Positions 62,103 to 64,000 of a DNA stretch of 64,000 bases are shown in pieces. Origin of the DNA: Xanthomonas prunicola (GTDB lineage: Bacteria; Pseudomonadota; Gammaproteobacteria; Xanthomonadales; Xanthomonadaceae); the NCBI RefSeq assembly GCF_002846205.1, contig NZ_PHKV01000008.1, forward strand, positions 1 to 64,000. Direction: 5' to 3'. The notes beneath the pieces are model-generated. The model ran no database searches. It was not told where the DNA came from and saw nothing but the letters and a program-made list of their open reading frames with translations. Numbering within the stretch: the first letter of the stretch is position 1; each line of letters begins with the position of its first letter. A program made the translations under genes and the position numbers.

Positions 62103-64000
62103 ATGAGTACCCGCACCCACGCACGCAAGGACGCGTCGTCGGAGGCGATCCAGGCGCCGCGTCTGCGGACCTTGCTGTTGACCGATCTCTGCGATTCGAC
62201 TGCACTGGTCGAACGGATTGGCGATAACGCCGCAGCGGCACTATTCCGCGAGCACGACCGGCTGGTGGTCAAGCTGCAGCAGCACTGGCGCGGCCGCCTG
62301 ATCGATCGTTCCGACGGGCTGTTGTTGTTGTTCGATCGCCCCATCGACGGCCTGGGCTTCGCGCTGGATTACGCGCGGGGGCTCAAGACGATGGGCGATG
62401 CCCACGCGCTGACGCTCTGCGCGCGGCAAGGTCTGCATGTCGGTGAAGTGCTGACGTGGCGCAACAGCGAGGAGGCGGTCAGCATCGGCGCCAAACCGCT
62501 GGAAGTTGAAGGGCTGGCCAAGCCCACTGCCGCCCGCCTGATGTCGATGGCCCGGCCCGGGCAGATCCTGATCTCGGCGGTAGCCGAATCGTTGACTCAC
62601 CGTGCCGCACGCGAACTCGGCAGCCGCGCCGACCGGCTGTTGTGGAAATCGCACGGGCGTTGGCGCTTCAAGGGCATGCCCACCGCGATGGAGATCTACG
62701 AAGTCGGCGAAGTTGGTTTGACCCCACTGCGCATGCCGAAAAACTCGGCAAAAGCCTGGCGCGACGTGCCGCTGTGGCGCAGGCCGGCAGCATTGGTGGC
62801 GGAGGTGGGGGTGATGCTGGCGGTGGGCATCGCCGTGTGGTTTTTCATTCGGCCGCAGCCTGCGATTGCGTTTGCCGAGCGTGATTGGGTGGTGGTTGGC
62901 GATGTGCGCAATCTCACTGGCAATACAGTACTTGATGGCACGCTGGAACAGGCGCTACGCATCAGCCTTGAGCAGTCGCGGTACGTTAACGTACTGAGCG
63001 ACATGAAGGTGCGCGACACCGTGGCGCGCATGAAGCGCGATCCCAACACGATTGTTCTCGATCGCAGCGTGGCGTCTGAGGTAGCGTTGCGTGATGGCGC
63101 CCGCGCAGTTGTTCTGCCGACGGTGGCTGAAGTCGGTGGGAAATTGCGTTTCAGCGTGGAGCTAGTGGATCCGCGCACGCAGACAACCGTGTATTCGGAG
63201 TTTGTACAAGGCGACGGCTTGCCGTCTGCTCTGTCTTCGGTCGATCAAGTCACCCGTAAGCTGCGGCAGGGGCTGGGCGAGATGGTTGCGTCGATCGACA
63301 AGAGTTCGGTGCCATTACCGGCGGTCACAACCTCGAGCCTGGACGCGTTGCGTGCGTATGCTCTCGGCGTGGAAGCCACTGCAAAAGGTCGTTGGCGCGA
63401 GGGCTTGGAGTTGTTCGATCGCGCGGTTGGGATCGACCCGACGTTTGCATTGGCTTACCTGGGTGCTGCGCGTATCAAGGTTGCGGTGTCCGACCGCAAC
63501 GGCGCGCTTCCGTACCTGGACAACGCGGTTCGGTTCCGCCAGCGTTTGCCGGCGCGTGATCAGCTCTATCTAGATGCCTGGATTGCCGAATTGCGGGCGG
63601 TGAACACCGCATTGCCACTGTGGAGAACCTTGGCGTCGCTGTATCCGGATAATTTTGCCGGCGCTGCCAACACATCGTGGCATTTGTTTGTAGCCAACCG
63701 CTTTGCAGAGGCTCTGCCATACGCGCAGGCGGCCGACGTTGTACAGGATCCGCTGCGTTCCATTGCGTCCGATCGGATCGGGCGCATCCTGCTGGCACAG
63801 GGGAAGGTTGAGGCCGCGTTGCAGCGCTTCGAAAACTCGGGCGATGGCGATCGGGCAGGTCCGCTGCGCCGCAAAGCAGATGCCTTGGCGGTGTTGGGTC
63901 GTTATGTCGATGCGCGGCGGGCCCTCGACCAGATCGTGGAGAACGGCTACGCCAATGATGACGTGGTGCCGCTGATCGACCGCACCAGTATCGCTCTGGA
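62103..64000 (+). CDS. Class III cyclase-like membrane protein with TPR-like repeats, 3' end outside window
   Basis: This is an open frame of at least 632 residues from ATG 62103. Residues about 20-185 resemble a class III nucleotide cyclase (LLLTDLCDSTALVERIGD; SDGLLLLFD; RQGLHVGEV; AARLMSMARPGQILIS). The transition-state Asn normally four residues before the AAR arginine is Pro here, so activity is doubtful. A membrane segment lies at about 228-250, and helical TPR-like repeats begin near residue 420. Such proteins occur in Xanthomonadaceae next to putative peptide-modification genes (the 'putative peptide modification system cyclase' family). Whether those genes follow cannot be seen. Confidence 0.75.
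   Translation, partial: MSTRTHARKDASSEAIQAPRLRTLLLTDLCDSTALVERIGDNAAAALFREHDRLVVKLQQHWRGRLIDRSDGLLLLFDRPIDGLGFALDYARGLKTMGDAHALTLCARQGLHVGEVLTWRNSEEAVSIGAKPLEVEGLAKPTAARLMSMARPGQILISAVAESLTHRAARELGSRADRLLWKSHGRWRFKGMPTAMEIYEVGEVGLTPLRMPKNSAKAWRDVPLWRRPAALVAEVGVMLAVGIAVWFFIRPQPAIAFAERDWVVVGDVRNLTGNTVLDGTLEQALRISLEQSRYVNVLSDMKVRDTVARMKRDPNTIVLDRSVASEVALRDGARAVVLPTVAEVGGKLRFSVELVDPRTQTTVYSEFVQGDGLPSALSSVDQVTRKLRQGLGEMVASIDKSSVPLPAVTTSSLDALRAYALGVEATAKGRWREGLELFDRAVGIDPTFALAYLGAARIKVAVSDRNGALPYLDNAVRFRQRLPARDQLYLDAWIAELRAVNTALPLWRTLASLYPDNFAGAANTSWHLFVANRFAEALPYAQAADVVQDPLRSIASDRIGRILLAQGKVEAALQRFENSGDGDRAGPLRRKADALAVLGRYVDARRALDQIVENGYANDDVVPLIDRTSIAL

Overview
The window is high-GC chromosomal DNA from a gammaproteobacterium of the family Lysobacteraceae (Xanthomonadaceae), most likely a Xanthomonas. 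The main reasons are the long-chain olefin (ole) locus, whose OleA and OleB active-site residues line up with the X. campestris enzymes, the glyoxylate genes aceB and aceA next to a LysR gene, and an N-terminal cyclase of the kind found beside peptide-modification loci in this family. The species is not resolved. No tRNA, rRNA, IS element or CRISPR array was recognised.

Region 1 (0.4-20.0 kb) is the most unusual part: one dense, co-directional run of about 26 genes coding for a flagellum-type secretion and basal-body apparatus. The order is TPR gene, fliQ, fliR, flhB, flhA, flgF, flgG, flgA, flgH, flgI, flgB, flgC, fliE, fliF, fliG-like, fliH, fliI, fliJ, fliK position, flgD, flgE, fliM-like, fliN, fliO, fliP and a FliA-like sigma factor. 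It has an export gate, ATPase, rod, P and L rings and hook. It has no flagellin, cap, hook-filament junction proteins, stator, FlgJ, FliL, FlgM/FlgN, FlhF/FlhG or chemotaxis genes. The rotor proteins are cut down: the FliM-like protein starts without a CheY-binding segment and the FliG-like protein is about half length. FlgH has no lipobox. This suggests a flagellum-derived export or hook-like machine rather than a second swimming organelle. The run is bounded by a broken LysM/RHS gene with an orphan MerR-type promoter upstream, and by poxB downstream.

Region 2 (20.2-29.8 kb) holds poxB, then a histidine kinase and an NtrC-type sigma-54 activator. A sigma-54 promoter with upstream dyads follows, in front of two genes for proteins built from a duplicated domain of unknown function. 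An MFS exporter, trmL, a secreted protein with a threefold repeated motif and a small lipoprotein complete it.

Region 3 (29.9-37.1 kb) is the ole pathway (oleA, oleB, oleC, oleD). It is interrupted by a Fic gene whose ribosome binding site lies inside an inverted repeat, by an AT-richer orphan fragment and by a YkgJ-type cysteine-cluster gene.

Region 4 (37.1-48.8 kb) is housekeeping: DUF1328 protein, a frameshifted GNAT gene, ddl, ubiJ-ubiB, a cupin, truC, a DUF2059 protein, arfB, an acyltransferase, an Ntn-type asparaginase and an M3 peptidase. Two intergenic repeat mosaics lie here, one containing a perfect 31-bp inverted repeat.

Region 5 (48.9-57.5 kb) holds a 718-residue candidate type III effector, a metallo-beta-lactamase-fold gene divergent from a TetR regulator with a palindromic operator between them, an AraC/VOC pair, a CPA2 antiporter and a LysR regulator.

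Region 6 (57.6-64.0 kb) is the glyoxylate bypass (aceB, aceA), a cyclic-nucleotide-domain/GGDEF protein, and the start of a class III cyclase-like membrane protein with TPR-like repeats that runs off the window. This last gene may mark the beginning of a peptide-modification (RiPP) locus.
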